NCBI GenBank assembly: GCA_913051655.1
Contig: CAJXHI010000007.1
Coordinates: forward strand, 21,170-85,169
Reading direction: 5' to 3'
DNA: 64,000 nt
Source: an uncultured Alphaproteobacteria bacterium
GTDB taxonomy: Bacteria; Pseudomonadota; Alphaproteobacteria; Rhodobacterales; Rhodobacteraceae
The position numbers were made by a program, and so were the translations under genes. Positions 29,487-39,657 of the stretch are shown here, piece after piece (position 1 is the first letter of the stretch; the number at the start of each line of letters is the position of its first letter). The notes below the pieces were generated by a model. It was not told where the DNA came from, did not search any database, and saw nothing but the letters and a program-made list of their open reading frames with translations.

Positions 29487-30543
29487 AATGATTTTATCCC
29501 CGTCACACGGATCACTGATCTTTTTAAGCCGTCTGGGAGAGACCGTCGACTTTGATGTACAGACGCTGCCCTATCCAGAGATTAAAATCATGTATTGGGC
29601 GGGTGGAAATCCGTTTCATCATCATAAAGATCTAGGTCATTTGGTGGCGCCTGGTGAAAACCAGATACAGTGGCTATCCATGAATGGAGTTGGAATTCGC
29701 TAGCCAAACGAGGCGATATCGTCTTAACTTGTACAATACCGTTGGAACGTCAAGAGATCGCTATGGCATCGTTGGATCCATATATTGTTTTGATGTCGCA
29801 AATTACGGAGCCCTATGCTCAGAGCAGAAACGATTACGAGATATTTTAAGGTATAGCGGGTGAGCTTGGTATTTTGGATGCTTTTACAGGTAGGCGCCGT
29901 GATGCCGAATGGTTACGTTCAATCTATTTAGAAACGCGACAGACTGTTGCAAACATCTGTCACGATTTACCTCAGTATGAGCGACTTTTGGAGAAGGGTT
30001 GTTAAAAGATAGATGATCTGATTGAGCCAACAGCTATGTTCAAAGAGTATCGACACGATCCTATAAAGGACGCTTTAGTAACGCCCAGTGGAAATACTGA
30101 AATTTTTTCCAAAACAATCTCAGATTTTGGGTATCATGACTGTCCTGTACACATAGTTTTGCGCGAACCCTACTAATGGCTTGGCGGTGATGACCAATCC
30201 CATCTATTTCATTTGATATTTAATCAGCAGTCGACAAAACTGCATTCGCAGATCGGCTATAGTAGTGTAAGCCGTGCCTCAAAAGTGAATGACCGCGAGG
30301 CATTGCACATCCATCCTTTGGGCGCTGCTACCCTAGTTTTAAACGAGAGGCCCTTGTGCGGATCTATTATGACCGTGGTGGCTGTTTAGGCGCGGTTATC
30401 CGAGCCTTTTGGCTCGAGACAAGGGAACGTCAAAGCTTGGACAGGTAGCATTTGCTCATACTTTTATGGTCAGTATAGAAGTATTTTCTGGCAGGTCACC
30501 AGAGGAGACAGCGCACGAACCACGAGAAATCATAAGAAAATGA
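29487..30543 (+). pseudogene. Decayed C-terminal part of a DMSO-reductase-family molybdopterin oxidoreductase
   Basis: Several frames give successive pieces of one family. IKIMYWAGGNPFHHHKDL stands at about 29580-29634. After a frameshift near 29645 and a stop, PDTVAIHEWSWNSLAKRGD runs on through DIVLTCTIPLERQEIA and AQSRNDYEIF. A cofactor-binding C-terminal domain follows (WLGGDDQSHLFHLIFNQQ, LHSQIGYS), and the end is in another frame (VEVFSGRSPEETAHEP, stop at 30541-30543). At least four in-frame stops and two frameshifts are present and the N-terminal two thirds is missing. The intact relatives are BisC/DorA/TorA-like periplasmic or cytoplasmic S-/N-oxide reductases. Confidence 0.85.
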
Positions 30544-30689
30544 AAACAAAATGTTGCGCGAATTAACGTCAATTTAATACACTAGCTTCAAACACCCGTC
30601 TTAGAATAGTATCTCGGGGCCGTGTTGCGTAAGTCACTTTCATACAAATAATAGTTTAGTGTTAGACGCCCAATTCATATTCTGTCGAG

Positions 30690-32204
30690 TTAATGTACTG
30701 GTTCATCACCGATCTCTGCCATTTTTGCTGTAAGTTTACGCAACATCTCTTCCTTTATTCTGAGATAGGCAGGATCATCAAAGACATTAAAAAGTTCAAG
30801 AGGGTCTTTTTCGCAATCAAACAGTTCCCATTCTTTATCTTGTCCACCAGTGTTGGTACCAGGCAGATCAAACCCATCATTGTACCAGTAAATCAGCTTG
30901 TAGCGCTGATCACGAATCCCGTAATGAGAATATGCATTGTGATCAGGATCACGATGCATCCAATATCGGTGATAAGCGATCTGTGGCCAATTTTTGGGCG
31001 TTTTGCCTTCTAGGACATTTCGTGCCGATAGACCTTGCATATAAGTGGGAATAGGCAATTCAGCGTAATCAAGAAGGGTTGGAGCAAAATCAACATTACA
31101 AAGCATATCGTCACAGATGGTTCCTGCGGTAATATTTTTAGGATACCGCATAAGAAACGGCATCTGAAAGGACTCCTCATACATGAACCGCTTATCAAAC
31201 CATCCATGCTCGCCCAAAAAGAATCCTTGATCTGACGTGTAGATGACAATTGTATTGTCACACTGCCCCGTTTCATCTAGCCAATCTAAAAGTCGTCCAA
31301 CGCCTTCATCAATTGAATGGATTGTACGTAGGTACCGTTTCAGATAACGCTGATACTTAAAAAAACTTAATTCGTTTCGTGTATTAAAGGTGAAAATCTC
31401 GCCAGTATCACGGTCTATGAGGCGAAGGCTTCTTACATCTTCAGGGTTTGGAATGCGCCTATCCGTTGCTCCTGGCCTTGTACGCTCTCCTATTTCAGCG
31501 CCGCCTTCAGGTTGTACCAAGCCCAGATCGACGTATTTCATATCTTCTTTAATACGCATACGTGCCGCGGACGCCGCTTTAGCGCGGTTTTTGTAATCAT
31601 CATCAAACGTATCAGGCAAAGAAATATCATCTTGATATAAATGCCGATTTTTTGGATGTGGTTCCCATTCACGATGAGGAGCCTTGTGATGGCACATCAA
31701 GAAGAACGGTTTTTCAAGATCACATCGGTTCAGCCACTCGAGACTTTTATCCGTGATAACGTCCGTGGCATACCCTAGTGCTTCAATCTCTTTACCCATT
31801 TCAATCATGTAGGGGTCAAAATACTCGCCCTGACCAGGAAGAACTGACCAGAAATCAAAACCCGTTGGTTCATGGGCTTTGCCTTCACCAAGATGCCACT
31901 TGCCAATAAGTGCTGTTTGGTAACCCCCGGTGCGCAGATGCTTGGCCACGTTTGGCCCGCGGTTATCAATCGGCGTTTCAAGTGTAGTTACATTGTTCAC
32001 GTGATTATAAGTACCAGTTAAAATCGCCGCGCGGCTAGGAGTGCAAATTGAATTTGTGACATAGCAATGATTCAATCGCACCCCACCGGTTGCAATACGA
32101 TCAAGGTTGGGTGTGTTGTTTATACCAGAGCCATAACAGCTTATCGCTTTTGATGCATGGTCGTCAGCCATAATAAAAAGGATATTGGGGCGTTCTTTTG
32201 TCAT
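30690..32204 (-). CDS. Type I (formylglycine) sulfatase
   Basis: 504 residues. Metal-binding Asp pair in MADDH (residues 13-14), the formylglycine motif CTPSR with the modified Cys at residue 54, GKWHLG near 100 and a late SDQGFFLGEHGW with the second metal site. It hydrolyses sulfate esters once the Cys is converted to formylglycine by a maturase not seen here. No signal peptide is visible, so it is probably cytoplasmic and acts on an imported sulfated compound. It does not have the choline-sulfatase signature. It follows aglK on the same strand after 222 bases. Confidence 0.9.
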   Translation of the reverse strand: MTKERPNILFIMADDHASKAISCYGSGINNTPNLDRIATGGVRLNHCYVTNSICTPSRAAILTGTYNHVNNVTTLETPIDNRGPNVAKHLRTGGYQTALIGKWHLGEGKAHEPTGFDFWSVLPGQGEYFDPYMIEMGKEIEALGYATDVITDKSLEWLNRCDLEKPFFLMCHHKAPHREWEPHPKNRHLYQDDISLPDTFDDDYKNRAKAASAARMRIKEDMKYVDLGLVQPEGGAEIGERTRPGATDRRIPNPEDVRSLRLIDRDTGEIFTFNTRNELSFFKYQRYLKRYLRTIHSIDEGVGRLLDWLDETGQCDNTIVIYTSDQGFFLGEHGWFDKRFMYEESFQMPFLMRYPKNITAGTICDDMLCNVDFAPTLLDYAELPIPTYMQGLSARNVLEGKTPKNWPQIAYHRYWMHRDPDHNAYSHYGIRDQRYKLIYWYNDGFDLPGTNTGGQDKEWELFDCEKDPLELFNVFDDPAYLRIKEEMLRKLTAKMAEIGDEPVH

Positions 32205-32426
32205 TTGATTACATGCCTAAAGGTTTGTATTGGAAAAGCAAGACTGACCAGTGGAACAGAAACGAAAACCCACTTTAGAAAATAACACACCGGTATTTTC
32301 AATCAAACGGAGCGGCAAACCCATCATAAGTCTTGGTGCGAGCGAATCAAAATTACAAAGAATCACTTTTTAAAGTCAATTACGCGATACCAAAAAGAAG
32401 ATCCACGTCATACCTGCTACGATTTT

Positions 32427-33485
32427 TCAAAAAATATGCGCCTTTCTTACATCAAAACTAAAGTTGGCATCCTGTCCAACAATTAGATTTATTTGTTCAG
32501 AGGTGGCATATCGGAACAAAACATTTTCTGGAGACATAAGCTCAATTATCGTTTCTGTTCCGAGCTGCTCTACCAATGTAACTTTGCCCTTGAGTGCCCC
32601 TTTAGGGTCCAAATTCAAATGCTGTGGACGAATACCCAGACGCACGGTTGTGCCGCGTGTCTTCTCCGTCGACACCAAGCGTACATCGCTCAATTCTATT
32701 CCTTCGCCCAAGAACTCTGCAAGATTAACATCCTTTTTAACATTTCCAAGAACACCATTAATAAAGTTCATCGTTGGGGAGCCTAAAAAATTGGCCACAA
32801 ATTCATTTTCTGGATTATTAAAAAGGTCCATTGGCTTTCCAATTTGCATAACCTCACCATCCCGCAGAACGACAATCTTGTCAGCCAAGGTCATCGCTTC
32901 AACTTGGTCATGGGTTACGTATATGGTTGTTGCTTCAAGCTGCGAATGTAGCCGTGCAATTTCGACCCTCGTACCATGGCGTAAGGCTGCATCTAAATTT
33001 GACAACGGTTCGTCAAATAAAAACACCTTAGGATTTCTAACGATAGCCCGCCCAATGGCAACTCTTTGGCGTTGTCCACCAGATAATTCCGCTGGTCTAC
33101 GATCAAGAAGACGTTCCATTTGAAGAATTTTAGCAGCCGCTTCAACACGTTCTCTGATTTCAGTTTTAGAAAATTTTTGTAGGCTTAACGAAAAGGCCAT
33201 GTTCTGAAAAACAGACATGTGCGGGTATAGGGCGTATGATTGAAAAACCATAGCAATACCTCTTTCTGAAGGTGGTAAATCCATAACAGGTCGCTCTGCT
33301 ATTATAATCTCACCGTCACTTAGGCTCTCTAATCCCGCGATGAGCCTAAGCAATGTCGATTTTCCACAACCTGAAGGCCCTACAAAGACGACAAACTCGC
33401 CTTTTTCTATCGATAATTGAACATCTTTTATGACTTTCGTTTGACCAAAGGATTTGCTGACATTCTTAAGTTCAACTTGCGCCAT
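32427..33485 (-). CDS. aglK: Alpha-glucoside ABC transporter ATP-binding protein
   Basis: 352-residue MalK/UgpC-type ATPase: Walker [10 protein letters not shown] at about 38, signature [14 protein letters not shown], Walker B VFLFDEP, switch His VTHDQ, then a C-terminal TOBE/OB domain (about 235-350). The start overlaps the end of aglA by 14 bases, so translation is coupled. It energises uptake by AglEFG; TOBE-type ATPases can serve other sugar importers too. Confidence 0.9.
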   Translation of the reverse strand: MAQVELKNVSKSFGQTKVIKDVQLSIEKGEFVVFVGPSGCGKSTLLRLIAGLESLSDGEIIIAERPVMDLPPSERGIAMVFQSYALYPHMSVFQNMAFSLSLQKFSKTEIRERVEAAAKILQMERLLDRRPAELSGGQRQRVAIGRAIVRNPKVFLFDEPLSNLDAALRHGTRVEIARLHSQLEATTIYVTHDQVEAMTLADKIVVLRDGEVMQIGKPMDLFNNPENEFVANFLGSPTMNFINGVLGNVKKDVNLAEFLGEGIELSDVRLVSTEKTRGTTVRLGIRPQHLNLDPKGALKGKVTLVEQLGTETIIELMSPENVLFRYATSEQINLIVGQDANFSFDVRKAHIF

Positions 33486-35040
33486 AAGTTACCTCACTAA
33501 AGGTGGATTTAACCAATTCAAAATCAAATTTACATCTTAATATTTGAGTTTCGCTTATTCTATCAAAAATGATTTCTTTTGGACCACCGGATACATGTGA
33601 CATAATATTAGCTGTCACCATAGCAGGCTGCTTCTTGCGCCATTTTAGGAAGTTAGAGAATTTTTGATAAACTGAATTTTCACATCTTGCCATGTCTAAA
33701 CCAGCTTTTTCCAGATGAGATGTCGCTATTGGCAGCCAGGACTCATTTGCTGCTGTGAAGCCTCCCATTGGCTTGCTTTTTTCCCAAACCATGGGGGTTC
33801 GGCATGTATCTCTGCCCCGAAATTCGGGATAAAAATTTAATCCCCACGGGTCTTTCATTTTGTCAAATTGAATATCTGAAACGTCTGGAAGTCCTAATTC
33901 CTCACCCTGATACACGCAGGAGGAGCCAATCAGTGATGTTTGGAGCTGAAGAAGCAATAATTGCAAATTATCTTGCTTTTCTGAAGTTAATTCGAGTGGG
34001 CTTAACTGTCGAGTAGCTGAGCGGGGGACGTCATGGTTTGAGAAAGCAAAGCAGAGTCTTCCTGTACCATTGAAAGCCTCTCTTGCATTTGAAATCGCAT
34101 TTTTGAGTTCAGAGACGTTTAGGCCTGTCCACTTTAAAAGGTCAAAGTTGTAAGTAGCATGAAGCCTGCCCGGTTCGGAAAATATTTTGCTAATATTCGT
34201 GGCATTACCATTATCGCCATCAACCTCTCCCATAAGAAAGCGATCACCATCATATTTGTTGGCAATTTTTCTGAACGTTTTGGTGAATTCCTGGATTACA
34301 GGTTGATTAAGTTGAGCAATATCGTGAAGTTGCCTAAAAAAAGGTTGTCTGTCTTGCGGCAGGTTTCCGAGGTTAAAGTTTGGGTTAGGCAAATTATCCT
34401 TATAAGGTTCGCAGTCTCCATTAATCGTATGCACAGCATCCAGTCTAAAACCATCAACACCCCTGTCGAACCAAAATCTAGCAACTTTATTCAATGCGTC
34501 TTGTACTTCGTGATTTGCATAGTTCAAATTGGGTTGCTGTGGCAAAAAGTTGTGTAAATAGTATTGTTGTCGCCTGGGCTCCCATGACCAGGCAGGTCCA
34601 CCAAAAAAAGATAGCCAATTATTTGGTGGACAGCCATCAGGTTTTGGATCGACCCAGTGGAACCAATTAGATTTTGGGTTATCTTTCGATTTACGACTTT
34701 CTTCAAACCACGGATGTAGGAAAGAGCAATGAGCTGGCACAATATCTATCAAAAGGCGTAAATTAAGATTGTGAGTTTCTTCAATTAAACGATCGAAATC
34801 ACTCAAACTTCCATACTCAGGATTTACATCACAATAATTAGATACATCATACCCAAAGTCATATTGGGGAGACATGAAAAATGGGCTTATCCAAATGGCA
34901 TCCACCCCCAAATTTGCAATATAGTCCAGCCTGGATGTGATACCATTTAGATCACCAATACCATCAGAGTTTGAGTCTTGGAATGATCTGGGATAAATTT
35001 GATAGATGACAGCATTTTCCCACCATTTCAAAGAAGACAT
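33472..35040 (-). CDS. aglA: Alpha-glucosidase, GH13 family
   Basis: 522 residues, no signal peptide. GH13 conserved regions: [16 protein letters not shown] with the nucleophile Asp, LMGEVDGD with the acid/base Glu, and FSNHDVPR with the third Asp. The order within an agl operon and the length fit GH13_23 alpha-glucosidases that hydrolyse imported sucrose, maltose or trehalose-like glucosides in the cytoplasm. It lies three bases after aglG and overlaps aglK. Confidence 0.92.
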   Translation of the reverse strand: MSSLKWWENAVIYQIYPRSFQDSNSDGIGDLNGITSRLDYIANLGVDAIWISPFFMSPQYDFGYDVSNYCDVNPEYGSLSDFDRLIEETHNLNLRLLIDIVPAHCSFLHPWFEESRKSKDNPKSNWFHWVDPKPDGCPPNNWLSFFGGPAWSWEPRRQQYYLHNFLPQQPNLNYANHEVQDALNKVARFWFDRGVDGFRLDAVHTINGDCEPYKDNLPNPNFNLGNLPQDRQPFFRQLHDIAQLNQPVIQEFTKTFRKIANKYDGDRFLMGEVDGDNGNATNISKIFSEPGRLHATYNFDLLKWTGLNVSELKNAISNAREAFNGTGRLCFAFSNHDVPRSATRQLSPLELTSEKQDNLQLLLLQLQTSLIGSSCVYQGEELGLPDVSDIQFDKMKDPWGLNFYPEFRGRDTCRTPMVWEKSKPMGGFTAANESWLPIATSHLEKAGLDMARCENSVYQKFSNFLKWRKKQPAMVTANIMSHVSGGPKEIIFDRISETQILRCKFDFELVKSTFSEVTYGAS

Positions 35041-35043
35041 TTG

Positions 35044-36270
35044 CTAAACTCCCTTGACGGATCCGGCGAGCAAGCCCCTGATAAAATATTTTTGCATAGC
35101 GAGAAAAACTATAACTGGGACTACCATGGAGATTACAGCTGAAGCGTTGAGGAGATGAAGTTGGTCTCCAAAAGTTCCCAGCTGTCTTTCCAATAAAATA
35201 GGGAAAACTATATTGTCCGTTTCGCTAGGGCCAATGAACATGGCTACCAACAAATCATTCCAGATCCAAAGAAACTGAAATATACTAAAAGAAGCAAGCG
35301 CTGGCACAGAAAGCGGAACGACTACTTTTACGAAAATTTGCATATGATTAGCCCCGTCAATTTTGGCGCTTTCGAGCAATTCCCTAGGCAATCCCACGAT
35401 ATAATTTCGTAAAAGAAATATAGCTAGAGGAAGGCCAAAGCCTGTATGCGTGAGCCACAAACCTGCAAATGATTTCGTGGGGAATTTACATGAATTTGTC
35501 AATTCACAATCTGTTGTCCACTGCTTCAAAGCCGTTGCCCAAGTTGCAATTCCATTAAAGCCTTGAAGGATTGGTAAAAACGCCAATTGGGTTGGGACGA
35601 CCATCAACGAGACCACAACTATAAATAACCAATCCCTGCCTGGAAACTGCATCCATGAAAAGGCATAAGCAGCAAAAGCAGCGACTGTAATGGGTATGAT
35701 AGTTGCCGGAACAACTACTATAAAGGAAGAGATGAGAGCGTTGGGCACGTCTTTGTTATCTAATAAAACCTCAAAATATGCCTCGGCGCCAAATACTGGG
35801 TCTTGATTAATAAAAACATCAAGATTCTTTGGTCTTGGCGCAATTTCCTCTGGAAAAGACCAAACGAAATCACCGTTAGCTTGGAAAACAAATTTGCCTC
35901 CTCGGACGTCCATAACTTCGCCGGCAGGCACAAGTTTTCGAATAAGCTTAGTTTTGCCTGGTTTGCTGGGGTCTGCCACCCGACCTTTAAACATGATCGA
36001 GCTAATTTCTCCCGATATTTGAAACCATTCTTCATCTTTGTTTATCCGTTGGAAAATATTACCTGACATTTTGACTATTTTGGCCTGCTCACCTTTATCA
36101 TGTGTGCTGAAACGATGCCCAAGTTCCGTTGGTGTGAATGCTGTCCAAAAGCCTGAGGTCTTAGAGGCAATTTCTGATCTGAATGAAGTTGTGATTAGGG
36201 CTACAAAAGGCACTATCCATATTACTAGAATTATGGCGAGGGTTATATGAGCAAACGATCGATTATACAT
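35044..36270 (-). CDS. aglG: Alpha-glucoside ABC transporter permease
   Basis: 408 residues. One N-terminal membrane segment, a roughly 130-residue periplasmic insertion (about 30-165, including SGFWTAFTP and GDFVWSFPEE), which I know as typical of AglG, then the BPD_transp_1 domain (about 190-400) with the EAA-like loop ESAKIDGANHMQIF. It forms the channel with AglF. Fourteen bases after aglF. Confidence 0.9.
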   Translation of the reverse strand: MYNRSFAHITLAIILVIWIVPFVALITTSFRSEIASKTSGFWTAFTPTELGHRFSTHDKGEQAKIVKMSGNIFQRINKDEEWFQISGEISSIMFKGRVADPSKPGKTKLIRKLVPAGEVMDVRGGKFVFQANGDFVWSFPEEIAPRPKNLDVFINQDPVFGAEAYFEVLLDNKDVPNALISSFIVVVPATIIPITVAAFAAYAFSWMQFPGRDWLFIVVVSLMVVPTQLAFLPILQGFNGIATWATALKQWTTDCELTNSCKFPTKSFAGLWLTHTGFGLPLAIFLLRNYIVGLPRELLESAKIDGANHMQIFVKVVVPLSVPALASFSIFQFLWIWNDLLVAMFIGPSETDNIVFPILLERQLGTFGDQLHLLNASAVISMVVPVIVFLAMQKYFIRGLLAGSVKGV

Positions 36271-36284
36271 GAGCAGTCACGTCC

Positions 36285-37538
36285 TTAGTGTCCTAGCTGC
36301 TTTTGTTCGCGTCGAATACGCCAACCAAGAAAAATCATATGAGGTATAACTGTTATCATCAGCATAACGGCTATAGCGGCAAATAAATTATCAACATTGT
36401 TACCACCAATAGACCATGTGTTCATTGCAGCCTCCATCATAGTTGCAAGCAGAAGCTTGTCATCATCGTTAGCAGACAATGCGTAGGGTATATCAAAAAC
36501 CTTCAGTACATCTGTTACTAGGTAGGTCCATACAACAACCACGGCTGAGAAAATTTGAGGTAATTTTACTCTAAAGAAAAGTTGTCTAGGGTTCGCTCCA
36601 TCGATAATGGCGGCCTCTACTGTTTCTTGCGGCACACCTCTTAATGCAGCAGAAAAAATAACCATTGCGAAACCGGTTTTTATCCAAACCATAATCCACA
36701 TAAGGTAGAAGTTGCCCCAAAACTTGAGATTATATAGGGGCTCATTATACTTAGGCGTATGTCCCAGAAGTGCTTTTAAAAGGCCTATTTGATAGGAAGG
36801 TGTAACACCATTTACCGCTTCTTGAGGTTCAATACCGCCGCCTGCAAAAATATTCCGCCAGATTACGGCCGCTCCAACAAAAGAAATAGCTAATGGAACA
36901 AATATAAAAGTCTTTGCAACTATACCCCATCGCACTGAGTCTGCCAAAACCGCAATCAATAATCCAAAAATTATGCACAGAGAAGGTACTAAAATCAGCC
37001 ACATTAAACTGTTTCTCATGGCAAGTCTAAATTGAAGATACCCCAAAGCGGCAGGATCCCAAAGAAACGCGTAGTTGCTAACTGATGCTGTCCCATCGGG
37101 TTTTGTGAAAGATATTTTTAAAGTCACAAGAGCTGGGATAAACAAAAACAGAAGTAGCAAAACAAGTGCAGGTCCTACGAATATCCAAGGCTGAATTGTT
37201 TCAGCGATAATGGATCTTCTTCCAATAAACTTGCTGGATCTGAAATTTGCCAACCCAAAGTTGAGCCAGTTTGTGATCCAGTAATACAAGAATGAGATAA
37301 ATAAAGCTATCATAACTGAACGTAGAGCAAAGCCAACCTTCGCAAACCTCAGTTCTGTTACAAAAGGTGCTACAGACCATTCATACTTACGTTGAAGCCA
37401 AAGGCCAAAATTTGCAAAAGCGTCATCAATCGGTGCCGTTAACGAAAATACAAAGACAGCGGTAAGTGGTAACACACAAACGATCGTTAGAACGATGGCC
37501 AAACTATTACTGAAAATTATAGATTGAATAGAACGCAT
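36285..37538 (-). CDS. aglF: Alpha-glucoside ABC transporter permease
   Basis: 417-residue inner-membrane protein with about eight hydrophobic segments. The permease domain occupies residues 180-410 with the EAA-like loop EAAIIDGANPRQLFF. The extended N-terminal part includes a WLNFGLANF segment and two extra membrane spans. It pairs with AglG. A hairpin separates it from aglE. Confidence 0.9.
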   Translation of the reverse strand: MRSIQSIIFSNSLAIVLTIVCVLPLTAVFVFSLTAPIDDAFANFGLWLQRKYEWSVAPFVTELRFAKVGFALRSVMIALFISFLYYWITNWLNFGLANFRSSKFIGRRSIIAETIQPWIFVGPALVLLLLFLFIPALVTLKISFTKPDGTASVSNYAFLWDPAALGYLQFRLAMRNSLMWLILVPSLCIIFGLLIAVLADSVRWGIVAKTFIFVPLAISFVGAAVIWRNIFAGGGIEPQEAVNGVTPSYQIGLLKALLGHTPKYNEPLYNLKFWGNFYLMWIMVWIKTGFAMVIFSAALRGVPQETVEAAIIDGANPRQLFFRVKLPQIFSAVVVVWTYLVTDVLKVFDIPYALSANDDDKLLLATMMEAAMNTWSIGGNNVDNLFAAIAVMLMITVIPHMIFLGWRIRREQKQLGH

Positions 37539-37564
37539 TTAGAATTTTGCCTCAAACTTATTTA

Positions 37565-37596
37565 ATAAGAGCACAGGGGTTTACCCGTGCTCTTAT
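37565..37596 (-). promoter_or_regulatory. Stable intercistronic hairpin between aglE and aglF
   Basis: ATAAGAGCAC and GTGCTCTTAT pair over ten bases with an inner GGG/CCC stem and a small loop. On the coding (minus) strand it is followed by an AT-rich stretch without a long T run, so it fits an mRNA-stabilising or weakly terminating element that keeps binding-protein mRNA in excess over permease mRNA. Confidence 0.65.
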
Positions 37597-37614
37597 CATA
37601 ATTGTATTTAAATA

Positions 37615-38949
37615 TTATTTTATAGCGTCCCAAGCTGCTTGAATGTTGTCAGCAGTGGTCTTTGCGTCTTGGCCGTTTGCAAACGCTGTCATCTCACTCC
37701 AGAAAGCGCCAGCGCCGATAGCTCCAGGCATTAAGTCTGATGCATCAAAGCGGAAAGTCGTTGCATTTGCGAGGATCTCACCTTGCTTTCTAAGAAGTGG
37801 TGTCGCATAGGCACTCAGCTCTGCTCCTTTATGAGCAGTTAGGAATACACCCTGCTGCATCCATGCCTCATGTGCCGAGGCTTCTTGTAAATATTTAAAG
37901 AAGGCACGTGTAGCAGGCGAGTCCTTCGCCATGGTGTACAATGTTCCAGCACCAAGAACTGGATTTCCCAAGTTCCCAGATGCAAAGGGTGGGAAATAAA
38001 ATGCATCTGCTTCACCGCGTGCAACCTCCTCACCTTTATCCGGAAAAAATCCGGTAATGAATGAAGCTTGACGGTGCATCATGCAACTCGGGGGTGATGT
38101 GAATAAACCTTTTGGCGCATCACCAAACGAAGTAGTCGCTACAGAAGCTGCACCTCCCGCAACATAATCATCATTTCGAGAAAATTGGCCATAAAGCTCC
38201 ATGGCTTTTATTACTTCCGGGCTATTGAAAGCTAAATCGTTTGACACCCAACGATCGTAGTTTGCAGCCGAAGTGGTGCGTAGCATGATGTCTTCCATCC
38301 AGTCGGTTGCAGTCCAACCTGTAGCATTTCCAGACTCAACGCCAATACACCAAGGTGTATTACCATCAGCTACCATTTGATCTGACAAAGCGATTAGTTC
38401 TTCCATAGTGGACGGAATTTCATATCCATTGTCTTCAAATTGCTCCGGCGAATACCAAACCAAAGATTTTAAATCCATTTTGAAGGCAAAGCCATAGAAT
38501 TGATCATTGCCATCAGGATCTGCATAAGTGCCAAGATCTACCCAAGATGAACCTGCACCGTAATTGTCTTTCATCCACGTGGCTGCATCGTTACCAATAG
38601 GTACTAAGTGGCCTTCTGCTGCCATATCAGCGGCCAGGCCAGGCTGAGGGAAGATAGCAATGTTAGGCGGGTTATTTGAACGCATGTCAGCAACGACCAA
38701 GGCTGCAAAATCGCGCGAACCTGAATATTGAATTTTTGCGCCCGTTGCATTTTCAAAGCAGCTTACTGTGTTCAGGAACATTTCTTGGTCTGTGCCCAAA
38801 AGTGAGCCCTGAACGGTTATAACTTGATCAGGGAAACTTCCCATATCGCCAAGTTTTGAGGGTGTGTCGCAGACATTAGCATGGGCAACATTGCCAATGC
38901 CCAACGTCAAAGCCGCTGCTGCGCTTAAGGTTTTAATGTTGAGTTTCAT
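37615..38949 (-). CDS. aglE: Alpha-glucoside ABC transporter substrate-binding protein
   Basis: 444 residues with a signal peptide ending near residue 24 (LGIGNVAHA). Family 1 extracellular solute-binding protein fold, with DLKSLVWYSPEQF and WPWC-like WCIGVESGNATGW segments typical of AglE/GtsA-type sugar-binding proteins. Periplasmic capture of alpha-glucosides. First gene of aglEFGAK; no LacI-type aglR regulator is found next to it. Confidence 0.9.
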   Translation of the reverse strand: MKLNIKTLSAAAALTLGIGNVAHANVCDTPSKLGDMGSFPDQVITVQGSLLGTDQEMFLNTVSCFENATGAKIQYSGSRDFAALVVADMRSNNPPNIAIFPQPGLAADMAAEGHLVPIGNDAATWMKDNYGAGSSWVDLGTYADPDGNDQFYGFAFKMDLKSLVWYSPEQFEDNGYEIPSTMEELIALSDQMVADGNTPWCIGVESGNATGWTATDWMEDIMLRTTSAANYDRWVSNDLAFNSPEVIKAMELYGQFSRNDDYVAGGAASVATTSFGDAPKGLFTSPPSCMMHRQASFITGFFPDKGEEVARGEADAFYFPPFASGNLGNPVLGAGTLYTMAKDSPATRAFFKYLQEASAHEAWMQQGVFLTAHKGAELSAYATPLLRKQGEILANATTFRFDASDLMPGAIGAGAFWSEMTAFANGQDAKTTADNIQAAWDAIK

Positions 38950-39657
38950 TCTATTCCTCCCATCAGACGAAACTTAGATACTATGAACCGATAGTAAGTC
39001 TTATGATAAAGTAAATGTCTAGTCTCATACTGGGTCAATTCTTTTTAATCCCTTAAAACTATTATCCGGACTAAGTAACATGCCCTCGGCATCCAATCAG
39101 ATGATTAAAGCGCTCAATCTGCTTTGAAGGAATAATAAGCGGGTTCCTGTGCTTAGCTCTCTGAACTTATCAGAAAAAAAATGAAAGAAAGTTACCCTCC
39201 AGCATCTGCACGTTCTTTACTTCAGCAACGGCGATGACATTATCGCCTCCACGGTAAGTGGCGAGGTTTTTACATTCGGACCGCGCGAGGCAGTTTTCAA
39301 TTGATGAAACATTCTCAGTGTTAACAAATATGTCTGTATTATCAAAAATAAAAAAGGATTTTGCAAAATCGTGCCAGAGATATTTTTGATCATATAACAG
39401 AATGCGAGTTGCAAAATACTGTGCAATTTCGAAAAAAGGAAAGCGGCGTGAACCTTTATATGGTTACCGAAGAACAAGTAGAGGGTCTAATGATAGGGAA
39501 GAAAAGCTATTTTCTGTAATGCCAGCCGGACCTTTGTCATAAGCCACTGTCACTAGGGTCACACCTCGAACAAATTGGCTTCATGCACCGTATTAGATGC
39601 GTATATCGCTCTCATATGGCTTGAATTCAGTCACCATATTCCACCAACATCGGCCAT
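38950..39657. other. Intergenic region upstream of aglE with unrecognised coding-like fragments
   Basis: About 700 bases without an intact gene. The aglE promoter must lie at the left end. On the plus strand short coding-like stretches interrupted by stops occur at about 39200-39303 (HVLYFSNGDDIIAS, then FGPREAVF) and about 39440-39520 ([17 protein letters not shown]). They could be the relics of a lost gene but I do not recognise the family. Confidence 0.35.

Noticed and set aside
30690..32204. Choline sulfatase near the betaine genes
   Set aside because: The motif context around the formylglycine Cys and the protein ends do not match BetC; the gene lies with the agl operon, separated from the betaine genes by a pseudogene.
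32464..33123. 219-residue open frame on the plus strand
   Set aside because: Lies wholly antisense to aglK, whose ABC motifs are intact; composition is that of a reverse-complement shadow (Ser/Thr/Arg-rich).
35044..36270. Large soluble insertion near the N-terminus of the permease as a novel fusion
   Set aside because: A similar insertion is known to me from AglG proteins, so it supports the agl assignment rather than being unusual.
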